From an uncultured Lachnospiraceae bacterium (GTDB lineage Bacteria; Bacillota; Clostridia; Lachnospirales; Lachnospiraceae), in the NCBI GenBank assembly GCA_910584725.1, contig CAJUBE010000042.1:1-36412 (forward strand): a stretch of 36,412 nt of DNA, read 5' to 3'. Shown piece by piece: positions 7,113 to 15,450 of the stretch. The notes beneath the pieces are model-generated. The model did not search any database and was not told the DNA's origin. It saw nothing but the letters and a program-made list of their open reading frames with translations. The position numbers and the translations under genes were made by a program. Position 1 is the first letter of the stretch, and each line of letters opens with the position of its first letter.

Positions 7113-8342
7113 TTACTGGAAATGTACCTCCGTCCCAAACAGCGCGCCATCCGCAATCTTTTTGCCATCGCCTTTCAGTTCGTTCATGTATCTGGCATAG
7201 TCGCACACATAGACATATATGGTGTCTGTATTTCGGCGGTAGGTGGAGTATACTTCCGCGTTTGGACCTTGGCTTTCTAACGGTTTTCCGTCCGCGTCAC
7301 AGATTACGGTGATATAGTCGAATTCGGGGGTGCCGGCGGGAAGCAGAAGCTGTGCCCGGATTTCAAAGGCAGTTTTTTCAACAGAGGCGATGCCGACGCC
7401 GTCTGCATTGGTTTGATCCACAGAGACCACCTGATTTCCGTCGCTGCCTACGGTGATGTCAATGGCAAAATTCCAGCTGCCCTTATAGTGTTTTTTTACA
7501 GGTTCCCCAATGGTCACTGCATTGCCGTCGGGATCCGTAAGCTGTTCCTGTTCGTATTGAAACAGCTCCCCGTAAATATCTGAAATTTCCAGATAGTAGG
7601 TAAACTGATCGGGAAGTGCATCCGATTCGTCGCCCAGATGCAGATCTTCGTCCAGGGGAACACGGATGATGCCGGTAAAAGTATGGTTGTCTGCAAATTC
7701 GCCCTCTATATAATAAGGGGTGGCATACCCCGAGCCGGCAGGACGGTCCTTTCTTGTAAATCCCGGAATGCTGTAATAGGAGTCGGTTTCCAGGGAAAGC
7801 ACGTCATAATCCAGTATATAGCCCTCCATATTTTTTGTCTTGATGAAATCCGCCGGGAAGGCATCCTCGTTTTCGATACAGAGCGCCAAATACAGCGCCT
7901 GCGGCGAGCAGTTGGCTTCGGAGACGGTGACGGTCAGTCCGCCGGAGGTCTGCACAAGGGTACCGGCAGCTTCTTTTGAGGAGGCACTGTCGGATGAAGA
8001 TTCCGACACGGGCGTCACTTTTTTGCCGGGAGAGAGGGAGCCGCTGTCCTTTTCATAAACGTTTGCATTGTCGTCATAACTGCCCTTATAGCTGACCTTA
8101 TCCTGCACCATGGAAAAGATTCGACCTATCAGGGGCAGTTTCGCGGCAAGAGCCGGCTTGGAAGCTAAGAGCATTCCGATGCAGAGAAGGAGTACAAATG
8201 CCGCCGCTGCCGCAGCGTGGCGAAGATACGTCCCGATCCTGTGACGCCGTTTTCTCTGCCGGAGACCTTCTTTGAACCCAGCCTTCACAGCCTGATTCAG
8301 TTCCTTGGGGATGGGGATTGCATCAAATCTATCATTTTGCAT
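7113..8342 (-). CDS. DUF4179-type membrane anti-sigma factor
   Basis: The 409-residue protein has a basic cytosolic N-terminus (1-40, with the RQRKRRHR cluster), one membrane segment near 44-62 (AAAAAAFVLLLCIGMLLA), and a large extracytoplasmic domain. DUF4179 begins about residue 46, followed by a Ser-rich linker (about 105-125) and beta-rich DUF5643-like sequence. This is the architecture of ECF anti-sigma factors in Firmicutes: the N-terminal segment binds sigma and the outer part senses envelope stress. Its ATG overlaps the end of the sigma gene by 11 nt, giving translational coupling and matched amounts. The signal sensed is unknown; no lysozyme-binding or heme motif is recognisable. Confidence 0.85.
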   Translation of the reverse strand: MQNDRFDAIPIPKELNQAVKAGFKEGLRQRKRRHRIGTYLRHAAAAAAFVLLLCIGMLLASKPALAAKLPLIGRIFSMVQDKVSYKGSYDDNANVYEKDSGSLSPGKKVTPVSESSSDSASSKEAAGTLVQTSGGLTVTVSEANCSPQALYLALCIENEDAFPADFIKTKNMEGYILDYDVLSLETDSYYSIPGFTRKDRPAGSGYATPYYIEGEFADNHTFTGIIRVPLDEDLHLGDESDALPDQFTYYLEISDIYGELFQYEQEQLTDPDGNAVTIGEPVKKHYKGSWNFAIDITVGSDGNQVVSVDQTNADGVGIASVEKTAFEIRAQLLLPAGTPEFDYITVICDADGKPLESQGPNAEVYSTYRRNTDTIYVYVCDYARYMNELKGDGKKIADGALFGTEVHFQ

Positions 8343-8877
8343 AGCGTTTTACCTCCTCTTTTCCAGCGGCACCGTCCGTAAGCCACTGACGGAGCATCTT
8401 TTTGGCGCGGTACAGGTTTACCTTGACGTTTCCTTCCGAAATATCCATAATCCGGGCAATCTCTTTGATTTTCAGCTCGTGAAAATAGAAGAGAATGACA
8501 GCGGTTTTGTATGGCTCTTTCAAGGCGTCAATGGCGTCGTACAGATCAATTTTTTCATCAATCAGATAATCCTCGCATCCTTTTTCCACGTATTCGTCGA
8601 GGGAAACGGTGGGTGCTTTTTTCTGCTCCTGCCAGATGCAGTTGAGCAGGATTCTGGTAATCCAGGTTTTAAAGTAGCGCGGTTCTCTCAGCTTTTCGAT
8701 GCCGAGCATTCCTCTCGTCACACATTCTTGCACGGCGTCGAGAGAATCTGCTTCATTTTTCACATATAAAAAGGCGGTCTTATATAGGTAGACCTGATAT
8801 TCGGCAATCAGCTCTCCGTAGGCGGACATACTTCCCCGGATTGCCTTTTTGACAAGTCTTATGGTATCTTCCTTCAT
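8332..8877 (-). CDS. ECF-type RNA polymerase sigma factor
   Basis: The protein is 181 residues from ATG 8877, which follows AAAGGAAAAGACACC; an upstream in-frame ATG at 8922 lacks a ribosome binding site. Region 2 is ELIAEYQVYLYKTAFLYVKN, then the DALDAV-like promoter-melting stretch DSLDAVQECV and EKLREPRYFKTWITRILLN. Region 4 is LKEPYKTAVILFYFHELKIK followed by the helix-turn-helix EIARIMDISEGNVKVNLYRA. This two-region layout is diagnostic of ECF (group 4) sigma factors. It would direct RNA polymerase to stress promoters, including probably its own. The neighbouring DUF4179 protein is the expected inhibitor. Confidence 0.92.
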   Translation of the reverse strand: MKEDTIRLVKKAIRGSMSAYGELIAEYQVYLYKTAFLYVKNEADSLDAVQECVTRGMLGIEKLREPRYFKTWITRILLNCIWQEQKKAPTVSLDEYVEKGCEDYLIDEKIDLYDAIDALKEPYKTAVILFYFHELKIKEIARIMDISEGNVKVNLYRAKKMLRQWLTDGAAGKEEVKRYAK

Positions 8878-8963
8878 TGGTGTCTTTTCCTTTCGTTGGA
8901 TTCCGCGGTGTGTTTTACGCAAACGGTGCGCGCTTGTTATTACCGATTCCGTATGACATAGAT

Positions 8964-8992
8964 TAGACTTTGCGGAAAGGAAAAAGGTTACA
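8964..8992 (-). promoter_or_regulatory. Candidate ECF autoregulatory promoter
   Basis: On the minus strand, TGTAACC is followed about 16 nt later by AGTCTA, matching the general AAC / GTC layout of ECF promoters. It is about 90 nt before the sigma gene. No good sigma-A promoter is seen there. Confidence 0.45.
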
Positions 8993-9047
8993 GTCTATGT
9001 TCCTGTATTTTTATCAAGAATTTTATCATCAAATTTATTATAAAGGG

Positions 9048-9076
9048 TTGACATGTGACATAAAAGAAGATAAAAT
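9048..9076 (+). promoter_or_regulatory. Promoter of tRNA-Leu(CAG)
   Basis: TTGACA (9048-9053) and TAAAAT (9071-9076) are separated by 17 nt; the tRNA begins 12 nt downstream. Confidence 0.85.
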
Positions 9077-9087
9077 AACATTTGTTC

Positions 9088-9171
9088 GCAGGAATGGCGG
9101 AATTGGCAGACGCGCACGGTTCAGGTCCGTGTGGTAGCAATACCATGAGAGTTCAAGTCTCTTTTCCTGCA
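9088..9171 (+). tRNA. tRNA-Leu with anticodon CAG
   Basis: Acceptor stem GCAGGAA/TTCCTGC with discriminator A, D-loop GAATTGGCAGA, anticodon stem-loop CACGG, loop TTCAGGT, CCGTG, a long variable arm, and TTCAAGT in the T-loop. The anticodon is CAG (reads CUG). CCA is not encoded. It is 84 nt long with its own promoter and a terminator 7 nt after the 3' end. Confidence 0.95.
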
Positions 9172-9178
9172 CGCACAG

Positions 9179-9204
9179 AGGACATCGCTTCGGCGGTGTC
9201 CTTT
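9179..9204 (+). terminator. Terminator of tRNA-Leu(CAG)
   Basis: AGGACATCGC and GCGGTGTCCT pair over 10 positions around a stable TTCG tetraloop, followed by a short T-run. Confidence 0.75.
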
Positions 9205-9264
9205 CACGTTTGACCGCCATTGTCCACCATCACAAGAAAAGGCAAATTATCACATCTTAATCTA

Positions 9265-9293
9265 TTTCCAAGCAAACATTTCCTCCCTATAAT
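9265..9293 (+). promoter_or_regulatory. Promoter of the chitobiose phosphorylase gene
   Basis: TTTCCA and a perfect TATAAT (9288-9293) are 17 nt apart. Transcription would start near 9300 and give a leader of about 160 nt that holds the whole family 1 structured element. Confidence 0.6.
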
Positions 9294-9326
9294 GGAAGAT
9301 AAGAAGGTGAAAGGACGGGGAGCGGA

Positions 9327-9449
9327 GTATGAAAAATCACACTGATGTGCTGATTTTTCATACGCAAATTTGTGCCGGAGCGTCACAAATTTGTTTGATG
9401 GCAGACGCAAATTGGAGATTTGCGTCGCCCCGTCGCGTAAACGCTCCGG
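9327..9449 (+). promoter_or_regulatory. Structured leader element, family 1, copy 1 (three hairpins plus pseudoknot)
   Basis: Hairpin 1 pairs GTATGAAAAATCA (9327-9339) with TGATTTTTCATAC (9351-9363), with an inner CAC/GTG. Hairpin 2 pairs CAAATTTGTG (9365-9374) with CACAAATTTG (9384-9393). Its loop CCGGAGCGT (9375-9383) is perfectly complementary to ACGCTCCGG (9441-9449), giving a 9-bp pseudoknot. Hairpin 3 is GACGCAAAT/ATTTGCGTC (9404-9426). The pseudoknot 3' strand is followed 3 nt later by the GGAGGG ribosome binding site of the phosphorylase. A second copy at 17860-18007 keeps every helix with different bases. I infer cis-regulation of translation; the ligand or factor is unknown, and I do not recognise it as a known riboswitch. 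Confidence 0.8.
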
Positions 9450-9461
9450 AATGGAGGGTAC

Positions 9462-11873
9462 ATGAAATACGGACATTTTGACAACGAAAACAGGGAGTAT
9501 GTGATTGACAGGGTGGATCTGCCCTGTTCTTGGACGAATTATCTCGGCGTGGAGGATATGGCGGCGGTGGTGAACCACACGGCGGGCGGCTATCTCTTCT
9601 ACAAAACGCCGGAGTACCACAGGATCAGCCGTTTCCGGGGCAATTCTGTGCCCATGGACAGACCGGGCTTCTATGTGTATCTGCGGGACAATGACAGTGC
9701 GGATTACTGGTCGGTTTCATGGCAGCCGGTGGGCAAGCCTCTGGATCAGGCAAAGTACACCTGCCGCCACGGTATGTCCTACACGGTCTATGAGTGTGAG
9801 TATGAGGGGATACAGGCGTCCCAGACGATGTTCATTCCCAGAGGCGAGGCGGTACAGCTTTGGGATGTGAAGGTGAAGAATACGGGGAATAAGGCGAGAA
9901 ACTTAAGCCTGTTCTCTTATCTGGAATTTTCTTTCCATCACATTATGATCGACAACCAGAACTTCCAGATGAGCCTGTACTGCGCGGGCTCCTCCTACGA
10001 GGACGGGATCATCGAGGAAGATTTGTTCTATGAGGAGGAAGGGTATCAGTACTTTACGGCGGACTTTACGCCGGACGGTTTTGACTGTATGCGGGATAAA
10101 TTCCTCGGCACATACAATACGGAGACGAACCCGGCGGCGGTGATCGCGGGCACATGCTTTTCTTCTTATGAAAAGGGCGGCAATCACTGTGGCAGCCTGC
10201 AAAAGAATCTGACCCTGCAGCCGGGCGAGGAAGCGCGCTTTATCTTCATGCTTGGCGAGGGCAGAAGAGACGAAGGCAGGCGCGTCCGCGCAAAGTATGC
10301 GGATCACGGCGCGGTGGACGCGGCACGCGGGGATCTGAAAAATTATTGGGAAGAAAAGTGCGCCAAACTGCAGGTGCAGACGCCCAACGAGGGCATGAAT
10401 GCGCTGCTCAACACGTGGACGCTGTACCAGTCGGAGATCAATGTGATGTTCTCCCGGTTTGCCTCCTTTATCGAGGTGGGAGGCAGAGTGGGGCTTGGTT
10501 ATCGTGACACGGCGCAGGATGCCATGACGATCCCTCACTCGAATCCCGAAAAGTGCAGGGAACGGATCGAGCAGCTTCTCAGGGGGCTTACCAGCGCGGG
10601 CTACGGCCTGCATCTGTTCCAGCCGGAATGGTTTATGGAAGACACGGGCGCAAAGCCCTTTAAATCCCCGACGGTGATTCCGGAGCCGGACAAAAACAGC
10701 ATCATACACGGACTGAAGGATGCCTGCTCAGACGACGCCCTTTGGCTTGTGGCTACGGTGACGGAGTACATCAAGGAGACGGGGGACAGAGATTTTGCTT
10801 CCGTGCAGTTACCCTATGCGGACACCTTTCTGGAAGGGAAGAAGGAGACAGAGTCGGTGTACGATCACCTGAAACGGATTCTGGACTTTTCCACGCAGCA
10901 GGTGGGGCAGACGGGCATCTGCAAGGGGCTTCGCGCGGACTGGAACGACTGCCTGAATTTGGGCGGCGGTGAGAGCGCCATGGTAAGTTTCCTGCACTAC
11001 TGGGCGCTGACGCATTTCATCGGATTGGCCGACTATCTTGGAAATCAGGCGGATGTGGAAAAATACGGGCAGACCGCGGCGCGTGTCAAAGAGGTGTGCA
11101 ACACACAGTTGTGGGACGGCGAGTGGTTTATCAGAGGCATCACGGCGAATGGGAAAAAGATCGGCACGCAGGCGGACGTGGAGGGCAGAGTACATCTGGA
11201 ATCCAATGCCTGGGCGGTTCTGTCGGGAGCAGCCGAGGGGGAGAAAGCGGACGCGGCTCTTGCGGCCATTGACAAGTACCTGTATACGCCTTACGGGCTT
11301 CTGCTTAACACCCCTTCCTACACGGTGCCGGATGACGATATCGGTTTTGTCACCAGAGTGTACCCGGGGGTGAAGGAGAACGGTGCGATTTTCTCTCATC
11401 CGAATCCTTGGGCTTGGGCGGCGGCATGTATGAGAGGCAGGGGCGATCTGGCCATGAAATTTTACGACGCGCTCTGTCCCTATCACCAGAATGACCGGAT
11501 AGAGATGAGAGAGTCGGAGCCGTATTCCTACTGCCAGTTTGTCATGGGCAGGGATCACAGCGCATTCGGCAGGGCGAGACATCCCTTTATGACAGGTTCC
11601 GGCGGCTGGTCCTACTTCTCGGCGACAAGGTTCATGCTGGGAATACGCCCGGACTATGACAGGCTGACCATTGACCCTTGTATTCCGGCGGACTGGAAGG
11701 GGTTTGACGCGGTCCGTGAATGGAGGGGCGCGGTCTATGAGATCCGGGTGAGCAACCCGGGCGGCGTGATGAAGGGCGTGAAGGAAATCAAGGTGGACGG
11801 CGCAGCGGTAGACAAAATTCTTCCTATGGAGGCTGGCAGCAGACATACTGTGGAAGTGGTGATGGGAGTGTAA
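9462..11873 (+). CDS. chbP: N,N'-diacetylchitobiose phosphorylase (GH94)
   Basis: The 803-residue protein follows GH94 phosphorylases end to end and, from memory, closely resembles the Vibrio chitobiose phosphorylase: an opening MKYGHFDNENREYVI, then VSWQPVGKPLD, RFASFIEVGGRVGLGYRDTA, the catalytic-acid segment GLRADWNDCLNLGGGESAMV (general acid about D493), and HPNPWAWAAACMRGRGD. These enzymes are inverting: they cleave GlcNAc-beta-1,4-GlcNAc with inorganic phosphate to alpha-GlcNAc-1-phosphate plus GlcNAc in the cytosol. Cellobiose phosphorylases share the fold, but the phosphomutase, NagA and NagB nearby favour chitobiose. The start is ATG 9462 after GGAGGG, behind a structured leader. The substrate would come from chitin or from N-glycan cores. 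Confidence 0.88.
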   Translation: MKYGHFDNENREYVIDRVDLPCSWTNYLGVEDMAAVVNHTAGGYLFYKTPEYHRISRFRGNSVPMDRPGFYVYLRDNDSADYWSVSWQPVGKPLDQAKYTCRHGMSYTVYECEYEGIQASQTMFIPRGEAVQLWDVKVKNTGNKARNLSLFSYLEFSFHHIMIDNQNFQMSLYCAGSSYEDGIIEEDLFYEEEGYQYFTADFTPDGFDCMRDKFLGTYNTETNPAAVIAGTCFSSYEKGGNHCGSLQKNLTLQPGEEARFIFMLGEGRRDEGRRVRAKYADHGAVDAARGDLKNYWEEKCAKLQVQTPNEGMNALLNTWTLYQSEINVMFSRFASFIEVGGRVGLGYRDTAQDAMTIPHSNPEKCRERIEQLLRGLTSAGYGLHLFQPEWFMEDTGAKPFKSPTVIPEPDKNSIIHGLKDACSDDALWLVATVTEYIKETGDRDFASVQLPYADTFLEGKKETESVYDHLKRILDFSTQQVGQTGICKGLRADWNDCLNLGGGESAMVSFLHYWALTHFIGLADYLGNQADVEKYGQTAARVKEVCNTQLWDGEWFIRGITANGKKIGTQADVEGRVHLESNAWAVLSGAAEGEKADAALAAIDKYLYTPYGLLLNTPSYTVPDDDIGFVTRVYPGVKENGAIFSHPNPWAWAAACMRGRGDLAMKFYDALCPYHQNDRIEMRESEPYSYCQFVMGRDHSAFGRARHPFMTGSGGWSYFSATRFMLGIRPDYDRLTIDPCIPADWKGFDAVREWRGAVYEIRVSNPGGVMKGVKEIKVDGAAVDKILPMEAGSRHTVEVVMGV

Positions 11874-11891
11874 AAAGTAATTGTATTTCAT

Positions 11892-11930
11892 ACCGGCGCC
11901 ATGCAATTACTGCATGGTGTCAGAGCCGGT
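11892..11930 (+). other. Intergenic hairpin after the phosphorylase gene
   Basis: Outer ACCGGC/GCCGGT and inner CCATGCA/TGCATGG helices form an imperfect stem 19 nt after the phosphorylase stop. There is no T-run, so it is more likely an mRNA-stabilising or processing hairpin than a terminator. The remaining 165 nt before the mutase gene are purine-rich with no recognisable feature. Confidence 0.5.
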
Positions 11931-12095
11931 GCAAAAATGCCTGTAACGAAAAGTGTCGTGAAGCAAGGCAGCGGTGAATGGAATGGGGCATTTGCGGGAG
12001 ATATCTGCGGGGCTGGCTCAGAACAGGGAAAGACGGACAGGTAAGAAAATAAGGATAGGCAGGCGGAAAGTGCGGAGAGATAAGGAGGGTATACA

Positions 12096-13508
12096 ATGAT
12101 TAAATTTGGGACGGGCGGCTGGAGAGCCGTGATCGGTGATGAATTTACAAAGGAAAACATTCAGATTTTATCCAGAGCAATCTGCGATAAGATGCGGGAG
12201 GAGAAGGTGGAAAAGGAGGGCATTGTGCTCGGCTATGACAGGCGCTTTCTCTCCAAGGAGGCAATGCAGTGGGCGGCGCAGGTCTTTGCCGCGGAAGGGA
12301 TCAAGGCGAGCCTGATCAACAAATCGGCACCCACGCCTCTGGTGATGTTTTATGTGATGAAGCATTCCTACCACTACGGCATGATGATCACCGCAAGTCA
12401 CAATCCGGCGATCTACAACGGTATCAAGGTGTTTACCTTCGGCGGACGGGATGCGGACGAGGTGCAGACGGCGGATATCGAGCGCTACATCAACGAGGTG
12501 ACGGACATTCCCGTGGACGAGATGAACTATGCGGAGGGGATTGAGAAGGGGCTGATCGAGGAAATCTATCCGCTGAATGAATATCTGGACAGCATCATCG
12601 ACACAGTGAATATGGATAAAATTAAGCAGCGTGGACTGCGCATCGCGCTTGATCCGATGTACGGGGTGAGCGAGACTTCCTTAAAAACGATTCTCATGAC
12701 CGCAAGGTGCGAGGTGGAGACCATCCATGAGCGGCACGACACGCTGTTCGGGGGCAAGCTTCCCGCGCCCACGGCGGAGACGCTGCGCGCCCTGCAGAAC
12801 TACGTGATTGACAGACGCTGCGATCTGGGGCTTGCCACGGACGGCGACGCGGACCGGATCGGCGTGATCGACGACAAGGGGAATTTCCTCCATCCCAACG
12901 ACATTTTAGTGCTGTTGTACTACTATCTGGTGAAATATAAGGGTTGGCACGGCCCGGCGGTCAGAAACATCTGCACCACCCATCTGCTTGACCGGGTGGC
13001 GGAGAGCTTTGGGGAACAGTGCTATGAGGTGCCTGTAGGGTTTAAACACATTTCCGCCAAGATGTTTGAGTCGGACGCCATCATCGGCGGCGAGTCCTCC
13101 GGCGGCATGGCGGTGAGAGGGCACATCAAGGGCAAGGACGGCATTTATGCTTCCGCCCTGCTGGTGGAGATGATCGCCGTGACGGGCATGAAGCTGTCGG
13201 AAATCATGGAGACGATCAGGAAAGAGTTCGGCGGTATGGCGCTGGAGGAGCGGGATTACCGTTTCAGCCCGCAGAAGAAGGAAGCCATTCAGAAGCAGCT
13301 TCTCGTGGATAAAGAGCTGCCGCAGATTCCCTATGAGGTGGAGAAGGTTTCCTATCTGGACGGCTTGAAGATTTACTTAAAGGACGGCGGCTGGATTTCC
13401 GTCAGGTTCTCCGGCACGGAGCCGCTTTTACGCATCTTCTGCGAGATGAAGGAAAAACAGGATGCGGCTGCGTTCTGTAAGGTGTTTGAGGAATATCTGG
13501 GTTTATGA
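12096..13508 (+). CDS. Alpha-D-phosphohexomutase, probably acting on GlcNAc-1-phosphate
   Basis: The 470-residue protein has all four phosphohexomutase domains: the phosphoserine loop TASHNP (S101), the metal loop DGDADR (249-254), the sugar-binding loop GGESSGG, and the C-terminal phosphate-binding loop RFSGTEP (437-443). It resembles the bacterial phosphoglucomutase/phosphomannomutase group and is not GlmM-like in its N-terminus (KFGTGGWRAVIG). In this locus it most plausibly converts GlcNAc-1-P from the phosphorylase to GlcNAc-6-P, the NagA substrate. General glucose-phosphate mutase activity cannot be excluded. ATAAGGAGGG lies before ATG 12096. It is co-directional with the phosphorylase. 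Confidence 0.85.
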   Translation: MIKFGTGGWRAVIGDEFTKENIQILSRAICDKMREEKVEKEGIVLGYDRRFLSKEAMQWAAQVFAAEGIKASLINKSAPTPLVMFYVMKHSYHYGMMITASHNPAIYNGIKVFTFGGRDADEVQTADIERYINEVTDIPVDEMNYAEGIEKGLIEEIYPLNEYLDSIIDTVNMDKIKQRGLRIALDPMYGVSETSLKTILMTARCEVETIHERHDTLFGGKLPAPTAETLRALQNYVIDRRCDLGLATDGDADRIGVIDDKGNFLHPNDILVLLYYYLVKYKGWHGPAVRNICTTHLLDRVAESFGEQCYEVPVGFKHISAKMFESDAIIGGESSGGMAVRGHIKGKDGIYASALLVEMIAVTGMKLSEIMETIRKEFGGMALEERDYRFSPQKKEAIQKQLLVDKELPQIPYEVEKVSYLDGLKIYLKDGGWISVRFSGTEPLLRIFCEMKEKQDAAAFCKVFEEYLGL

Positions 13509-13530
13509 TAAGATAGAAAAAAACGGAGGG

Positions 13531-13549
13531 TATCATAAACACTATGATA
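13531..13549 (+). promoter_or_regulatory. Hairpin that encloses the histidine kinase start codon
   Basis: TATCATA (13531-13537) and TATGATA (13543-13549) pair perfectly around AACAC. The ATG at 13544 is in the 3' arm, and the ribosome binding site GGAGGG (13525-13530) touches the 5' arm. Folding would hide the start codon, or shorten an otherwise long 13-nt spacing. Confidence 0.55.
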
Positions 13550-15331
13550 AATAAGGCTGTGGAAAAACACAGACGGAAAAAATCACTCAGATGGAGCATG
13601 GTAAGGCGGCTCGTGTTTGGGTGGTTTTTGCCGTTGTTTTTGATGATATTGGTGGTCATACTGCTGATGACCCAGAAGGTGCTCAGTCAGGTGGAACAGA
13701 CCATTCTGGCGTCTGTGGAGAAGACGGTGGATATTATGGAGTACCAGTTGAAGGACTGTGAAAAAGCCTCCAAGGATGCATCCTATCAGGCGGTGATTAT
13801 GGAGCATTATAAGGCGTATCAGACAAATAAAAACGCAACCAAGTTTGAAATAGATCTGAAAAAATACCTGACGGGGCAGTACGGCTATGACGATAACTGC
13901 AAGGCGGCGCTGCTTGTGATACTGGAGAACCCGGAAATTTCCGCTTACGCCCTAAATTACAGCAACGAAGGCTCTTATCAGGACGTCCAGTTTTTCAACA
14001 CGAAGGCCAGGGAGAAAATATTGGAGGTGGCACAGACGCTTGATACCGGCACGACGCTGGTCGGCGTGGAGGGCCGGGTTTATATGGTCAGAAATCTGGT
14101 GACCTCCAAGTTTGTCCCCTACGCGGTGCTGGCGCTGGAGCTTGACAGGGAGTCGCTGATGAAAAGCTATGCCGGAATCTGGGGCTATGCGGACGCGGCT
14201 GTGTACTGGAACGGGGAGCTGCTTGTGCCGGGGGCGGCAGACCATGAGACGGGAAGGGAACACGAGTATGACTATATGGTAAGCGCGCTGGGCGGCCGCC
14301 GGGCGGTGTACAGGTACAAGGCCGGCGGCTACTCCCACGCCTACCGCAGAATTGACATGTACGGCGGAACGATGGTGCTTCTTGTTTCGCTGGACAACAG
14401 TGTAACCTACGCCGAGATGACGACGATGCTGTATTTCTTCCTGATTCTTCTCGTGTTTATGATACCGTTGATTGTGCAGATGATGCGTTTCTTCCATAAC
14501 AAGGTGACGGTGCCTCTCGGCGAGCTGATTGCCGCCGCCGACGCGGTCCGGGAGGGAGACCTTGGCATACAGATCGTGAACGGGGAGGACAATGAGGAAT
14601 TTTATCATATGAAGGAATCCTTCAATCACATGTCAGAGCAGTTAAAAACCCAATTTGATAAGATTTACCTGGAGGAGATTGCGCTGCGGGATGCCAAGAT
14701 CATGGCGCTGCAGTCCCAGATCAACCCTCATTTTCTGAACAACACGCTGGAGGCCATCAACTGGGAGGCGCGACTGAACGGGAACCGGAAGGTGAGCGGG
14801 ATGATTGAGGCGCTCTCCACCATGCTGGAGGCGACCATGAACCGGAGGGAGGAGCAGTTTCATTCCATGGCGGAGGAGATGGCCTACGCGGACGCTTATC
14901 TGTACATTACCGCCCAGCGTTTTGGGGCCAGGTTCAACTGTACCAAGCAGATCGACGAGCGGCTGCTTACCGTGCAGGTGCCAAGACTGATTATCCAGCC
15001 CATTGTGGAGAACGCGGTGGAGCACGGCATGGACGTCACCACGCAGGGGCGGCTGGAAATCAGACTGTTCGAGCGGGAGGACGGGTATCTTTGCATCGAG
15101 GTGGAGGACAACGGCCATCTGACAAGGGAGGACAGGAAGAGGATCGACAGGATTCTGGCACAGGATGGGGAGCTGTCCGGGGAGAACCATGTGAGCCTGG
15201 GGATTCGTAATGTTGACCAGAGACTCAAGATGATATACGGGGCGGATTGTGGATTGTTTATAAATGGGAATGAGACGGCATATACGGTCAGTACAATTTT
15301 GCTCAAAACGGATGTGCCAAGCGAACAATAA
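13544..15331 (+). CDS. YesM/LytS-type sensor histidine kinase
   Basis: The 595-residue protein has a membrane segment near 27-46, an extracytoplasmic sensor of about 240 residues, a second membrane segment (FFLILLVFMIPLIVQMM), and a HAMP linker. It then has the His_kinase domain with SQINPHFLNNTLEAINWEA (phospho-acceptor H396) and an HATPase end with the N box NAVEHGM and the G box SLGIRNVDQRL. This is the architecture of sugar-responsive kinases paired with AraC-type regulators. The partner is very likely the response regulator at 19101, separated from it by the transporter genes. It probably senses the disaccharide, directly or through the binding protein. Translation may be modulated by the start-codon hairpin. 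Confidence 0.9.
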   Translation: MINKAVEKHRRKKSLRWSMVRRLVFGWFLPLFLMILVVILLMTQKVLSQVEQTILASVEKTVDIMEYQLKDCEKASKDASYQAVIMEHYKAYQTNKNATKFEIDLKKYLTGQYGYDDNCKAALLVILENPEISAYALNYSNEGSYQDVQFFNTKAREKILEVAQTLDTGTTLVGVEGRVYMVRNLVTSKFVPYAVLALELDRESLMKSYAGIWGYADAAVYWNGELLVPGAADHETGREHEYDYMVSALGGRRAVYRYKAGGYSHAYRRIDMYGGTMVLLVSLDNSVTYAEMTTMLYFFLILLVFMIPLIVQMMRFFHNKVTVPLGELIAAADAVREGDLGIQIVNGEDNEEFYHMKESFNHMSEQLKTQFDKIYLEEIALRDAKIMALQSQINPHFLNNTLEAINWEARLNGNRKVSGMIEALSTMLEATMNRREEQFHSMAEEMAYADAYLYITAQRFGARFNCTKQIDERLLTVQVPRLIIQPIVENAVEHGMDVTTQGRLEIRLFEREDGYLCIEVEDNGHLTREDRKRIDRILAQDGELSGENHVSLGIRNVDQRLKMIYGADCGLFINGNETAYTVSTILLKTDVPSEQ

Positions 15332-15357
15332 AAGGCAAAAAAGAACAATCCCAACAA

Positions 15358-15386
15358 TTTTCTGATTCTCCCTTACAGAGTATGAT
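15358..15386 (+). promoter_or_regulatory. Possible promoter for the sugar transporter
   Basis: TATGAT (15381-15386) has TTTTCT 17 nt upstream. The -35 is poor, which fits a promoter that needs an activator such as the nearby AraC-type regulator. It lies 65 nt before the binding-protein ATG. Confidence 0.35.
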
Positions 15387-15450
15387 AAGTACAGAAACAA
15401 GAACAACAGACGAAAGCGATCTGGATGTAAAGGAAAGGGAGGATAAGGGT

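Noticed and set aside
9327..9449. Family 1 as a known riboswitch, glmS ribozyme or T-box
   Set aside because: No T-box NGGTGGNA bulge sequence, no glmS core sequence, and no riboswitch consensus that I could match by eye.
10809..11906. 365-codon and 268-codon minus-strand frames opposite the phosphorylase
   Set aside because: Composition is rich in His, Arg and Pro with no family motif. They lie fully under a well-supported GH94 gene.
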